DNA of 64,000 nt from Legionella sp. GTDB lineage: Bacteria > Pseudomonadota > Gammaproteobacteria > Legionellales > Legionellaceae. The position numbers and the translations under genes were made by a program. The stretch lies in the NCBI GenBank assembly GCA_013697625.1, contig JACCWN010000028.1, positions 112,259 to 176,258 on the forward strand, written 5' to 3'. The notes beneath the pieces were generated by a model. It was not told the origin of the DNA. It ran no database searches and worked only from the letters and a program-made list of their open reading frames with translations. Positions 45,814-55,500 of the stretch are shown here, piece after piece (position 1 is the first letter of the stretch; each line of letters opens with the position of its first letter).

Positions 45814-47991
45814 CTAGGATAAATCCATAGGGTCAACATCCACACTCCAGCGCACGGATTGACTGGCTTTGTTTGGAGTGATACTAGCTCGCATCTGTGT
45901 TAATGCCAAGCCCAAGGCCTTTCTAGAAGAGGATTTCACCAGTAATTGCATGCGATGTTGATTGGCTTTTCTGGCTAAAGGCGCGGGTGCTGGTCCACTG
46001 ACCTCTACCGGATGTAGTTGCATTTGTTCCTTGGTAACTTGGAAAAATTTTAATAAATTAGGAATTGATTTGGCCTGTGCTCTGATGAGAGCTAAAAAAT
46101 AAAAAGGGGGTAACAGGGCCTGTTTACGTATAGCTAATAATTCTTCTGCAAAGCAATCATAGCCTTTTTGAATCAGAAGGTTTAGTAAAGGATGATTGGG
46201 AAGGTGTGTTTGTATCAAAACCTGGCCTGGATGTTGTGCCCGTCCAGCGCGTCCGGCAACTTGAGTTAATAATTGACCCAACTGCTCCAGCGCTTTGAAA
46301 TCTTGGTTGTAAATTCCTGAATCTGCATCTACGACCACCACCAAAGTAAGCCGTGGGAAATGGTGACCTTTTGCTAGCATTTGTGTGCCAACTATTAATT
46401 TTGCCTTGCCCTGATTTATTTTTTCAAGTTGTTCGTGTAATGCATTTTTTTTTCGAGTTTCATCGCTGTCAACCCGTATAACAGAGGTGTGAGGAAACAG
46501 CTGGCTCAAATATTCATGTATACGCTGAGTTCCCGCGCCAACAGGAATGAATTCTTTGTTAGAACACTTAGGACAAATGCCAGGAGGTTTTTGTGTCAGT
46601 CCGCAATGATGACAAATCATTTGACCTACCTGCTTATGCAAGGTTAAATGGCTATCACAGGCACGGCAATCGGCCATCCAACCACAAGCATGACATAGTA
46701 AGATGGGTGCAAAACCTCGTCTATTGATAAAAACCAGCACTTGATTGTCTTGTTGCAAATGTTCACCAATGATTTTCACAGTAATGTCACTTAGACCATG
46801 CTTTAATACTTGCGCCCTTAAATCAATCAATTGATAGTGCAATGGGGTAGTGGATAGGGCTTTATGCCTTAATGGCAATAAGGTATATTTGTTTTTTTGA
46901 TGGTTATACAAGCTTTCCAAACTTGGAGTAGCAGAGCCTAAGATGATAGGAATATCAGCCAAATAGGCACGCATCAAAGCAGTATCGCGCGCTGAATACC
47001 GCACGCCATCCATTTGCTTTAAAGAAGCGTCATGTTCTTCATCTATGACTATCAAACCTAACTGAGGCAAAGGGGTAAACACCGAAGAACGTGTACCTAT
47101 GATCAACTTAATGATTCCATCCTGGGCCAATTGCCAATTGATGAAGCGCTCCGTTTCATTTAAATTAGAATGAATAACAGCAATGGCATGCCCAAAACGC
47201 TCTGTAAAACGTGATAGTAATTGTGGTGTTAACCCAATTTCAGGTACTAAAATTAACACTTGCTTGCCCTGAGCTAAAACTTGGTCAATGACTTGTAAGT
47301 ACACTTCCGTTTTGCCGCTCCCCGTAACACCTTGCAATAAAAAACAATGATAGGTATTTAAAGATTTGCATATAGTTGAAACAGCTTGGGCTTGTTCTGG
47401 ATTTAGCATCAAGGCAGCACTTAAGGGCCTTGCGAGATTGTCATGGAACATCGATTGTTGGGTTAACCTCAGTACTTTGGCATGAAGTAGAGCCAGCAAT
47501 TGACTTGAGTTAAACCCTTGTGCTGACAGTATTTTTTTTGAAACTGGATGGTCTTGGAGACTTAAAAATTCAATCAAGGCTCTTTGTTTACAAGCCCGAA
47601 CAGGTATGATTTGATTTGCTTCATCCAAAGACAGGGTCAACTGATAAAAATCCATCTTAGGCACTTCACAAAGATGTCCTTGGCGAAATTTTTTAGGTAA
47701 AGCCAAAGGGATCACTTCCGACAAGGGGGATTGATAGTAACTGCTTATCCATTGACATAACTTGATTATGTCCAGATTTATCAAGGCAGTTTGGTCTATG
47801 ACTTCAAGGATGTCTTTTAACTTGAGATCCTCTTTTTCAACAAGGCCCATAGCAATGACTACGCCCAATCGTGTTTGCTTACGAAAAGGGACCCTCACCC
47901 TAGCTCCTATGCAAGGTTTGATGTCTTGGGCTAGGTAATCATATGAATCTTTAAATGTATGGGGAATGCAAATTTTATAAACTAAAGTCAT
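45814..47991 (-). CDS. priA: Primosomal protein N' (helicase PriA)
   Basis: Superfamily 2 3'-5' helicase that restarts stalled forks. It has 725 residues. The N-terminal DNA-binding part is YKICIPHTFKDSYDYLA. Walker A is LLQGVTGSGKTEVYLQ, followed by the DEEH box VIDEEHDAS. Zinc-binding cysteines are arranged as CHACGWMADCRAC, CHHCG and CPKC, and QVAGRAGRAQ is motif VI. It starts immediately after the stop of the PTPS-like gene, with no gap, and is the third gene of the MidA-like, PTPS-like, priA operon. Confidence 0.96.
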   Translation of the reverse strand: MTLVYKICIPHTFKDSYDYLAQDIKPCIGARVRVPFRKQTRLGVVIAMGLVEKEDLKLKDILEVIDQTALINLDIIKLCQWISSYYQSPLSEVIPLALPKKFRQGHLCEVPKMDFYQLTLSLDEANQIIPVRACKQRALIEFLSLQDHPVSKKILSAQGFNSSQLLALLHAKVLRLTQQSMFHDNLARPLSAALMLNPEQAQAVSTICKSLNTYHCFLLQGVTGSGKTEVYLQVIDQVLAQGKQVLILVPEIGLTPQLLSRFTERFGHAIAVIHSNLNETERFINWQLAQDGIIKLIIGTRSSVFTPLPQLGLIVIDEEHDASLKQMDGVRYSARDTALMRAYLADIPIILGSATPSLESLYNHQKNKYTLLPLRHKALSTTPLHYQLIDLRAQVLKHGLSDITVKIIGEHLQQDNQVLVFINRRGFAPILLCHACGWMADCRACDSHLTLHKQVGQMICHHCGLTQKPPGICPKCSNKEFIPVGAGTQRIHEYLSQLFPHTSVIRVDSDETRKKNALHEQLEKINQGKAKLIVGTQMLAKGHHFPRLTLVVVVDADSGIYNQDFKALEQLGQLLTQVAGRAGRAQHPGQVLIQTHLPNHPLLNLLIQKGYDCFAEELLAIRKQALLPPFYFLALIRAQAKSIPNLLKFFQVTKEQMQLHPVEVSGPAPAPLARKANQHRMQLLVKSSSRKALGLALTQMRASITPNKASQSVRWSVDVDPMDLS

Positions 47992-48483
47992 CTAGCTTCT
48001 AGACCATTCGTGGCTTGCAGATTGTCCAGGGGCTGAAAATATTTTGATTACTATTTTTTCAATCCGATGGTTATCCAACTCTTTTTTTTCTTTGATTAAT
48101 GCCTCTACAAACCAACGGGACAATTCTTCTACTGTGATGTTGGTCAAAGGCATCAGGGTCACATCTTCTTTGAGAAAGGGTATTTTTTTATGATTAAAGG
48201 TAAAATAATAATAATCATTGTCTTCATCAAATAGTAGAAAGGGCGAATGTTGTGGCATGAGGAAGGTTTGGTTTAAATGTTCGCAAAGCTTGTGGATTTT
48301 ATTTTTATAATAACGATAATCAAAAGTCATACCATTTTCTTCAACCCAAGTAGTCAAAGCTAGGTAAACATGATATTGGTGGCCATGCAAAGGTTCTCTT
48401 TCAGTAGCAGAGAAAATGGTGGTATGGCCAGCAGCAAATTTCATGGAGGCTTTTTGTAATTCAACCGTAGACAAATATCGCAT
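47992..48483 (-). CDS. QueD/6-pyruvoyl-tetrahydropterin synthase family protein lacking the usual Cys
   Basis: A 163-residue T-fold protein. The three zinc-binding histidines are clear: H20 (FAAGH) and H33/H35 (LHGHQY). The cysteine that should sit four residues before the HGH motif is absent (TEREPLHGH), although this cysteine is catalytic in QueD and PTPS. It therefore probably belongs to a divergent PTPS subfamily with another reaction, and queuosine or biopterin roles are uncertain. It is one nt after the MidA-like stop and directly before priA. The divergently adjacent SDR looks like a pteridine reductase. Confidence 0.82.
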   Translation of the reverse strand: MRYLSTVELQKASMKFAAGHTTIFSATEREPLHGHQYHVYLALTTWVEENGMTFDYRYYKNKIHKLCEHLNQTFLMPQHSPFLLFDEDNDYYYFTFNHKKIPFLKEDVTLMPLTNITVEELSRWFVEALIKEKKELDNHRIEKIVIKIFSAPGQSASHEWSRS

Positions 48484-48484
48484 T

Positions 48485-49588
48485 TTATAAACTCACTCGT
48501 TTATCTTGTAATTGGAAACCTTGCAAATCAATGTCAAACTCTTTGCTCAAGGCCATCACTTTAAACAACTCACCCATCTCACTTGGGTGGGTGAGTTTTT
48601 TTATAGCCTGCTTTGCTTTCACCTCCATCTGCGATGGATTGAGAAAGTTTAGCAAACCATTGCTCAGCAGAAAAGAGGCTTGGTTCGTAAACCCTGCAAC
48701 ATGGAACCCCACTTTAAATGCCGCTTCTGCCACATGGGTGAAATCCACATGAGCGGTAATATCTTGCTCGCCCACATGCTGTAGAAAATTGGTATGCGCT
48801 TGGTGCTTGTAATGACACATCAAAGTACCTTGGTTGCGGTCAGGATGATAATATTCATGACGAGGAAAACCATAATCAATTAAAATCATGACCCCTTTTT
48901 TTAAAAGTTCATGATTATTAAAAATCCAGCCTTCTATAAACAAATTGACCTCAGAAAGATAAGGATAACTTTCAATCTGCAATTGCTCACAAATGTAACT
49001 TACCAACAGGTGATTTTGGCAGGGTAAAAAGGTCTCAACCAATGCATTGTTATCCCCCATTGCAATATAACTTTCAAAAATACCCTCTTCGGTTTGCAAG
49101 AAACGATGTACCGGCATGGCATCCAATACTTCATTAGCAATGATTAACCCCTCAAAGCTCTGAGCGGGTAACTCATCCAACCACCGTATCTTGTGGGCAA
49201 GATGGGGAATGCTTTGTTTTATGAAAGTTTGCTGGCTCAGGCGCAGTGAGGCGCTGACTTCCATAATAAGGTATTGTTCTGGAAGGCCGTGTAGTTCGTC
49301 TAGCTGCCTTAAAATATCTACACACAATTTTCCGGTACCAGCGCCATATTCTAATATGATGGGACTATCTAATTCGCTCATGATTTGATGGCATTGATTT
49401 GCTAGGGTTTTTCCAAACAAAGGCGTTAGTTCAGGCGCTGTGATGAAATCTCCCTGCTTGCCAAACTTTGGAAGGTTGCTGCTATAATACCCATCACCAG
49501 GCGCATACAAAACCATTTGCATAAACTGGACAAAGGGCAGCACTTGCCCCTTGTTAAGACCTTGATGTACTGTGTGTATTAGACTCAT
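48485..49588 (-). CDS. MidA/NDUFAF7-family class I methyltransferase
   Basis: A DUF185/MidA-family protein of 367 residues, related to mitochondrial NDUFAF7, an arginine methyltransferase in complex I assembly. Motifs are MVLYAPGDGYYSS, GDFITAPELTPLFG, the SAM motif LEYGAGTGKL, LIMEVSASLR, ANEVLDAMPVHRF, and IDYGFPRHEYYHPDRN. The ATG at 49588 was chosen because a longer reading would overlap the divergent SDR. It heads the operon with the PTPS-like gene and priA. Its substrate is unknown. Confidence 0.88.
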   Translation of the reverse strand: MSLIHTVHQGLNKGQVLPFVQFMQMVLYAPGDGYYSSNLPKFGKQGDFITAPELTPLFGKTLANQCHQIMSELDSPIILEYGAGTGKLCVDILRQLDELHGLPEQYLIMEVSASLRLSQQTFIKQSIPHLAHKIRWLDELPAQSFEGLIIANEVLDAMPVHRFLQTEEGIFESYIAMGDNNALVETFLPCQNHLLVSYICEQLQIESYPYLSEVNLFIEGWIFNNHELLKKGVMILIDYGFPRHEYYHPDRNQGTLMCHYKHQAHTNFLQHVGEQDITAHVDFTHVAEAAFKVGFHVAGFTNQASFLLSNGLLNFLNPSQMEVKAKQAIKKLTHPSEMGELFKVMALSKEFDIDLQGFQLQDKRVSL

Positions 49589-49606
49589 AATGAACTGAAC
49601 CTTGAA

Positions 49607-50374
49607 ATGAGGAACCATACCTTGAAACCCACAAACAAACAAGACGTCAAAGTGGCTTTAGTCACTGGCGGCGCAAGGAGAATTGGCGCAGGTATAGTTA
49701 AACAGTTACATCAAGCAGGATTTAAAGTTGTTATCCATTGTAATCATTCTTTAAAAGAGGCCCATGAGCTTGCGGTAGATTTAAATAAACACCGTATTGA
49801 CTCAGCCTTTGTATTGCAACGTGAGCTATGTGATGGTGCTGCGGCATCTGAGATGATTCAGACCATAGAAGACTGGGCTGGACGCTTGGATGTATTGGTC
49901 AATAATGCTTCTATTTTCACTAGAGACGATGTTATTTATGCAGATTTTAGCACATGGGATATCTTATTTAATACGAATGTAAAAGTCCCCTATTTGCTAA
50001 GTCAGGCCGCAAGAAATCTGTTATCAGCCCAGGGAGGGGTGATTATAAATATTACTGACATTCATGCATTCAAACCCCTTAAAGGATACTCGGCTTATTG
50101 TCAGTCCAAAGCTGCTTTAGACATGCAAACCAAAGCTTTTGCTTGCGAATTTGCACCCCACATTCGGGTGAATGCCATCGCTCCAGGAGCCATCATCTGG
50201 CCTGAGAACGACAACCAGTTATCTACTTTAGAACAAGAAAAAATCATCAATCAAACCGCTTTAAAATGTCATGGCGATCCAAAATTCATAGCACAAACCT
50301 TATTGGCTATGGTGGAAAATCCCTTCATCACAGGACAAACTATCAAAGTAGACGGGGGAAGAAGTTTATTCTGA
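49607..50374 (+). CDS. SDR, pteridine-reductase-like
   Basis: A 255-residue SDR. The cofactor loop TGGARRIG (20-27) is the PTR1/FolM signature for NADPH-dependent reduction of dihydropterins. The Tyr-Lys of the active site is in YSAYCQSKAALDM, and the C-terminal part is FITGQTIKVDGG. A TTG at 49622 has an AGGA 8 nt upstream and could be the true start, shortening it by five residues. It is divergent from the MidA-like operon with only 18 bp between start codons and close to the PTPS-like gene, which supports a pterin role. Substrate is inferred. Confidence 0.8.
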   Translation: MRNHTLKPTNKQDVKVALVTGGARRIGAGIVKQLHQAGFKVVIHCNHSLKEAHELAVDLNKHRIDSAFVLQRELCDGAAASEMIQTIEDWAGRLDVLVNNASIFTRDDVIYADFSTWDILFNTNVKVPYLLSQAARNLLSAQGGVIINITDIHAFKPLKGYSAYCQSKAALDMQTKAFACEFAPHIRVNAIAPGAIIWPENDNQLSTLEQEKIINQTALKCHGDPKFIAQTLLAMVENPFITGQTIKVDGGRSLF

Positions 50375-50382
50375 GCACATCA

Positions 50383-50401
50383 AAGGTAACTTTGCTACCT
50401 T
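50383..50401. terminator. Small hairpin between convergent genes
   Basis: AAGGTA and TACCTT form a 6-bp stem with a 7-nt loop, followed by AAAAA, between the convergent pteridine-reductase-like and Dus genes. It is short, so the call is weak. Confidence 0.35.
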
Positions 50402-51368
50402 AAAAAGTATTATTCATTGCTTCAAGAAATGAGTGAATGCTTTTTAAACAATTTAGAGCATAGAAGTCTTTTAATCTGGCTTCATTAAAGTCTTTTTTAA
50501 AATAGTATCTTACTAAGGATTTACTTTGCAACACGGCTTTATAAGCATCTTCAAGGGCAGACAGACCAGATAGGTGTTGCATAAATAATTCAATTTTCTG
50601 CGCAAAGTCCAAATCAACAGGAATATTTTTAAGCAATTCTTGATAAAGCCAGGGTCTACCCGTCCCAGCTCGCGATATCATGAAGGCATCACAGCCGGTC
50701 TTTTGTATTGCATGGTATAAGGATTTGAGATCAGCAATGTCCCCATTTGCAATCACGGGAATCTTAATACATTGTTTGATCTTTGCAATTTGATCTAAGT
50801 CGCAGGGGAAATCATAGGCATCCACCCAGCGTCTGCCATGCACAATCAAGGCATCAGCACCTGCATCTTCTAGCAGTCTTGCCAGTATACAATCATTTTC
50901 ATTGCCTTGAATTCTTATTTTTACAGTCAATGGAATAGAGATGTTTTCTTTAACTAGCTTTACGATTTGGACCAACCTTTGAGGGGTCTCAAGTAAAGCG
51001 CTGCCAGCTCCTTTTTTGCGAATTTTGGTTTTAGGACAACCACAATTGATGTCAATCATATCTGCGCCCAAGGTTTGTAACAAAGCCGCCGCCTTGGCCA
51101 TGATGAGACCATCATGGCCAGAAATTTGATAGACTAATAGTTTTTCAAGGGGCGAACGGTAGAGATAACGCGAAGCGATGGTATGTTTATAAACAACGTC
51201 TATGGCTGAGCTCATCTCTGTTACACAATAAGCAGGAGCAATGAATAAATCATACATTTGCCTAAAAGGCGCGCAACTAAACCCCGCTAAAGGACCTTGA
51301 ATTAAGCGATTAGGAATAGTCAGCGAAGCAATATTGAAGGGGCTATTGATAAAATTCTGTAGACTCAT
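50400..51368 (-). CDS. tRNA-dihydrouridine synthase family protein
   Basis: An FMN enzyme of 322 residues that reduces uridine to dihydrouridine in tRNA. Features are IQGPLAGFSCAPFR, the catalytic Cys in DINCGCPKTKIRKKGAGSAL, VKIRIQGN and IVHGRRWVDAY. IPVIANGDIADLKSLYHAI and DAFMISRAGTGRPWL follow. It resembles DusA/DusB/DusC, but I cannot assign the target position. It overlaps the upstream membrane-protein gene by 4 bp (ATGA). Confidence 0.9.
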   Translation of the reverse strand: MSLQNFINSPFNIASLTIPNRLIQGPLAGFSCAPFRQMYDLFIAPAYCVTEMSSAIDVVYKHTIASRYLYRSPLEKLLVYQISGHDGLIMAKAAALLQTLGADMIDINCGCPKTKIRKKGAGSALLETPQRLVQIVKLVKENISIPLTVKIRIQGNENDCILARLLEDAGADALIVHGRRWVDAYDFPCDLDQIAKIKQCIKIPVIANGDIADLKSLYHAIQKTGCDAFMISRAGTGRPWLYQELLKNIPVDLDFAQKIELFMQHLSGLSALEDAYKAVLQSKSLVRYYFKKDFNEARLKDFYALNCLKSIHSFLEAMNNTF

Positions 51369-51742
51369 AAAATTGGAGATAATAAACCTAAACCAATGAA
51401 GAACATTATTATACCAGTAATTCTCATTCTCTTAGGGTTATTAAAAAAATAAGAGCCTAACTTGCTTGCATAATCATAAAAAAAGAGTCTAATCAAGCCG
51501 CCGATTAAGACCATCCAAGAAAACACGGTTACAACCAGGGGCCATCCCCATACCCAAATATTATGATTTAAAACCATAATTAACCCAAGCAGTGTTGTGA
51601 TTAATGCCAATATAAAAAATAGACCAGGATGCTTTAATACATCCAACATAACCAAATTCATATGCTCTTGATGAAAAATCATTAAAAGGCTAAATAAAAT
51701 TATAAACCATCCCAGTAAGGTTGATAAAAATAAGGTTGTCAA
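51365..51742 (-). CDS. Small inner-membrane protein, unknown
   Basis: A 125-residue protein with four hydrophobic helices at about residues 5-22, 40-58, 67-88 and 106-123. The connecting loops are short and basic (NNPKRMR). It has no motif I can assign. It is upstream of the Dus gene, with overlapping start and stop codons, so the two are co-expressed. A functional link to tRNA modification is not suggested by the sequence. Confidence 0.7.
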   Translation of the reverse strand: MTTLFLSTLLGWFIILFSLLMIFHQEHMNLVMLDVLKHPGLFFILALITTLLGLIMVLNHNIWVWGWPLVVTVFSWMVLIGGLIRLFFYDYASKLGSYFFNNPKRMRITGIIMFFIGLGLLSPIL

Positions 51743-51791
51743 GCTGATCCCCCTGTTGGAAAGGTAAGAAAATATAAAAAATTGCTTATAT

Positions 51792-51841
51792 AAAAAAACA
51801 AATCCCCCTCTCTTAGTAAATCAAAGAGAAAGTGGGATTTG
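51792..51841 (-). terminator. Intrinsic terminator after His-rich gene
   Basis: On the minus strand CAAATCCCACTTTCTCTT pairs with AAGAGAGGGGGATTTG around a short loop, and a run of T (TTTTTTT) follows. It lies 25 bp downstream of the stop of the His-rich protein gene. Confidence 0.75.
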
Positions 51842-51866
51842 AAGGATTTTTAAGAATAGCCCTTTA

Positions 51867-52193
51867 TTAGTTTGTACCGCCTTGACTTGATGTATTGTCA
51901 GAAGAACCATTTTCTGACTTTTCTTGCTTCATATCGGAGCTTTTATGATTTGAGCCCGCATGACCGTTCCCTTTACCATTGTGGTGATAATGGTGGTGCT
52001 CGTGGTGGTGATGGACATTTTTGCAATGATGTTTGCCTTTGTGCTGGTGGCTTGAACTTTTGCTTGTGTCATGAGAATGATTTGCTGAACCAGCACTTTT
52101 ATTCTCAGCACCATCTTGACCCGCAGCAACACAGATACTTGAAGCGAACAGCGAAGCAGCCGCAGCTGCAATAACTATACTTCGTTTATCCAT
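51867..52193 (-). CDS. Histidine-rich secreted protein
   Basis: A 108-residue exported protein. It begins MDKRSIVIAAAAASLFASSICVAAG, a signal peptide. The mature part is low complexity, rich in His, Ser, Lys and Gly (HHCKNVHHHHEHHHYHHNGK). The ATG at 52193 is chosen because GGAG lies about 7 nt upstream; the ATG two codons earlier would touch the Shine-Dalgarno. The His cluster suggests binding of Ni, Zn or Cu in the periplasm. No metal regulator or transporter is nearby. Confidence 0.7.
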   Translation of the reverse strand: MDKRSIVIAAAAASLFASSICVAAGQDGAENKSAGSANHSHDTSKSSSHQHKGKHHCKNVHHHHEHHHYHHNGKGNGHAGSNHKSSDMKQEKSENGSSDNTSSQGGTN

Positions 52194-52199
52194 TTTCAT

Positions 52200-52509
52200 C
52201 TCCGTAATTTATTATTGGTGGTATCCCAAATTAAGCATAGAGAATAAATTCAATAAGTACAAGTTGTTACTAGGGCTCGCCTAGAATATATTTGTGAAAA
52301 AAAGATAGAATTTTAATGGGACCTGCTTATACAGCGTGCTATCTTTTTAGATAAAACGAACTTTTATTACAAACACAAACTAAAATAAATGTATACTGTT
52401 GGTACTGTTCAATATATTCTCAATAGAATTCGAGGTAGGAATCTTTAAATGACCGCAATGCATAGGAAGAGCATCACCTTGTCGATAGGCGAGGCATTTT
52501 ACTCCCCCC
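52200..52509. other. Intergenic gap with one long-loop hairpin
   Basis: AAAAAGATAG (52300-52309) and CTATCTTTTT (52340-52349) are perfect 10-bp inverted repeats with a 30-nt loop. On either strand a T-run follows, so this may terminate the long transcript ending at 52510. Nothing else was recognised. Confidence 0.4.
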
Positions 52510-55500
52510 TTAAAACCGATACCTCAATCCAATGTTTCCACTGTATAATTCACGCACTTTACCACTTGGAAATACCCAATGTTGGTAACCAGTGGTCAAA
52601 TCAATCATCATACGATGATGTAACACTGGAAATGCATAATTTAAATTAATATAATTGATTCTAATAATTATAAAATTGACAGTTAACAAATCTGCCAAAT
52701 CTGGGCTTAGCCCAGAACCTGCCCCAACACCCACATAATGATCAATTGTTTTAAAATAACGCCTTATGACTCCATTGTAAGTTATCGTTCTATTCTTAGA
52801 ATTACTCATACGATCCGAAGAAGTTTTAGGAACAAAATAATAAGGGCGAAAGGATAGCAAATAGTTCTTAGGATAGTAATTCAAAGAAGCCGTGTACCTT
52901 GAGAAGTAAGTAGGTCCAATGTTTGAATACCTATCCCCTAAGGATACCTCAAGCTTCTTTAAAATTTGGACATAAGCTTCTGCACCCAACACATACCTTG
53001 GGAATATTTCAGGCTTATTAGCATAGGCGGCAACCAATTCAACATAGGCTTTATGATTCAATTGAGGTGCAAAATTAAGTTCCAATTGAGGGGCTTTCTC
53101 ACCAAGTCGTGCGGCATAATTCACTTTGGCCGTGATTAAACCAACATTGGTCTCCCTGCTGTAACTAACAGTAGAATAATCCCATATTTCATCCAAATCG
53201 CTTACATAAGTATTTTCACTAGACATACTTATTTCGTTAATTCCATATAAAAATCGTGGCGATATGGATTCAATTTCCTTTATGTGACCTTTGGGTGACT
53301 TATCTTTAGGATCAAGACAAGCGGCCTGTAGATAGGCTTGGGAGGCCAAACCATACCGACGAAATACTTGTTGTACTTCTCCTTTTTTAACTATTAATTT
53401 CACTGAATTTGGATTTTGTTTTAAGCTTCGTTGGACCAAATGCAATGCAGAATAGTCACGATTTTTTGCAAGATAATAGTTTGCTAAACCGACCAGTGCA
53501 TCAATATTATTGCAATTTTTTAGAAGTAACAGTTTATATAGGTGATGCGCTAATTCATAATTTTTGTCGGTCATTGCTTTGTTTGCTTTAGCAAGCAACT
53601 TTTCATCTAAACTCAATGGTTTTTTTGCCTTAGCAAGTGTACCTTCCATAATGTCTTTTTTTAACTTCAGAAGCTTAGGATTATTTTTGGTGATTTTTAA
53701 ACCAACATTTACCAAAGCCAGTGCCTCTTTGTAATTTTTTTTATTCATTTTAATCTTTACCAGTGCCTCACGGGCATCTACGTATTGAGGCGATATTTGT
53801 AATACAGAATTTAAAACCTCTTCTGCTTTTGCTGGATCCTTTAGCTGAATATAAATAAGCCCTAGCAACAATTTTACATCCACATCTTTAGGAAACTCTA
53901 TTAAGTGCTGTAAGGCTTTATTTTTGGCCAAATTAAGTTCACCTTTCTCGCGTAAAGCTTTGATCTCAGATAAAACCAAAGAAGCATCCTGTCTTTTATC
54001 AGGCACACCTGCTGTAATCGACGACCTTGCTTGGTTGATTTCAATCTGTAATCGGGCCAATGCTTCATCCTTGGGTTTTAAGAGAAACCCCTTTTCAATA
54101 AGGTCAATGCCTTCCTCGAATTTTTTTTCAATTATTTTGATTTTTATCAAGCCGATTCTGGCATCCAAATAGGCCGGTGTTTTTATCAAAACTGCATTGA
54201 AATAAAACTCGGCTTTTTGGTATTCTTTTTCTTGTAAATAGATCATAGCAAGTTGAAGCATCACATCCACATCATTGGGATTATCTTTAATATAAGCCAG
54301 GGCTTTTTCTTCAGCATAAGCTAATTGCCCCTCGTTTCTTAATTTCTGAAGTTCTTTGTACATTTCAGGATTTACATTATTTTTAACCGACTTTGAATCA
54401 TTTTCTTTAACATTTGAAATAGGATTGACGAAAGAAATTTTGGATACTGCTTGCTCACTTTCACGTTTAGCATTGGATATTTGAATTTTTAATTCAGTGA
54501 GTTTTCTATCTTTTTGCTTTTGTTCTAATCCAGTATCAATCAAATTTAAAGCAGTGTTATATTCTTTTTTTGCATAGGCAACTTGTATCAGTCCTATACG
54601 AGCATCCAAATACTGAGGCGCTTTTAGTAAAACGCTTTGGAAATACTTTTGAGCTTGCTGATACTCTTTTTCCTGCAAATACATTAAACCCAATTGCACC
54701 ATGACATCTACATCATCAGGTTGAATTTTTAAATAAGAAATGGCTTTTTCTTTGGCTAAAGTAATCTGGCCCAGTTTTCTTAATTGCAACAGTTCTTTGT
54801 ACATTTCTGGATTAACTTTAGTTGTACCCGACAATGAACCCTTTTCTTTAATAACCAAATTTGAAATAGAATGAACAAAGGAAGTTTTGGATACTGCTTG
54901 CTCACTTTCACGCTTGGCATTGGATATTTGAGTTTTTAATTCAGTGAGTTTCCTATCCTTTTGCTTTAGTTTTAATCCAGTATCAACCAAATTTAGGGCA
55001 GTGTTATATTCTTTTTTTGCATAGGCAATTTGTATCAATCCTATACGAGCGTCCAAATACTGGGGCGCTTTTAATAAAACGCTTTGAAAATACTGTTTGG
55101 CTTGCTGATGTTCTTTTTCCTGCAAATAAATCAAACCCAATTGCAGCATGACATCGACATCATCAGGTTGAATTTTTAAATAATCAATGGCTTTTTCTTT
55201 GGCTAAAGTAATCTGTCCCTGTTTTCTTAATTGCTGAAGTTCTTTGTACATTTCAGGAATATTTTCAATTTTTCTTATCATCTGCTGTTTAAGTTCTCCA
55301 ACTGGTATTGGTGGAATGAATGATTTAGCTATCACAGATTTAGAAGATTCAAGTTGAGCCTTTAAGGTCTGATTTCTTAAGGCAATTAATTCAGGTTCAA
55401 CCGGTTTTTGTTTTAAACCCTCATCTATTAGATACAAAGCCAAGGGGTATTTTTTTTCTGCCAATGCGACTCGTACCAAACCTTTACGAGCATCGAGGTA

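Noticed and set aside
48575..48605. Strong hairpin AACTCACCCA...TGGGTGAGTT followed by a T-run on the plus strand
   Set aside because: It lies inside the 3' coding part of the MidA-like gene, which is on the other strand; no plus-strand gene ends there.
52449..52649. 66-codon plus-strand frame
   Set aside because: Mostly antisense to the barrel domain of the TPR gene, with no supporting features.
54340..55260. Regularly spaced repeats that could suggest a repeat array such as CRISPR
   Set aside because: The repeats are about 450 bp long, in frame and coding for TPR units. There are no short repeats with unique spacers.
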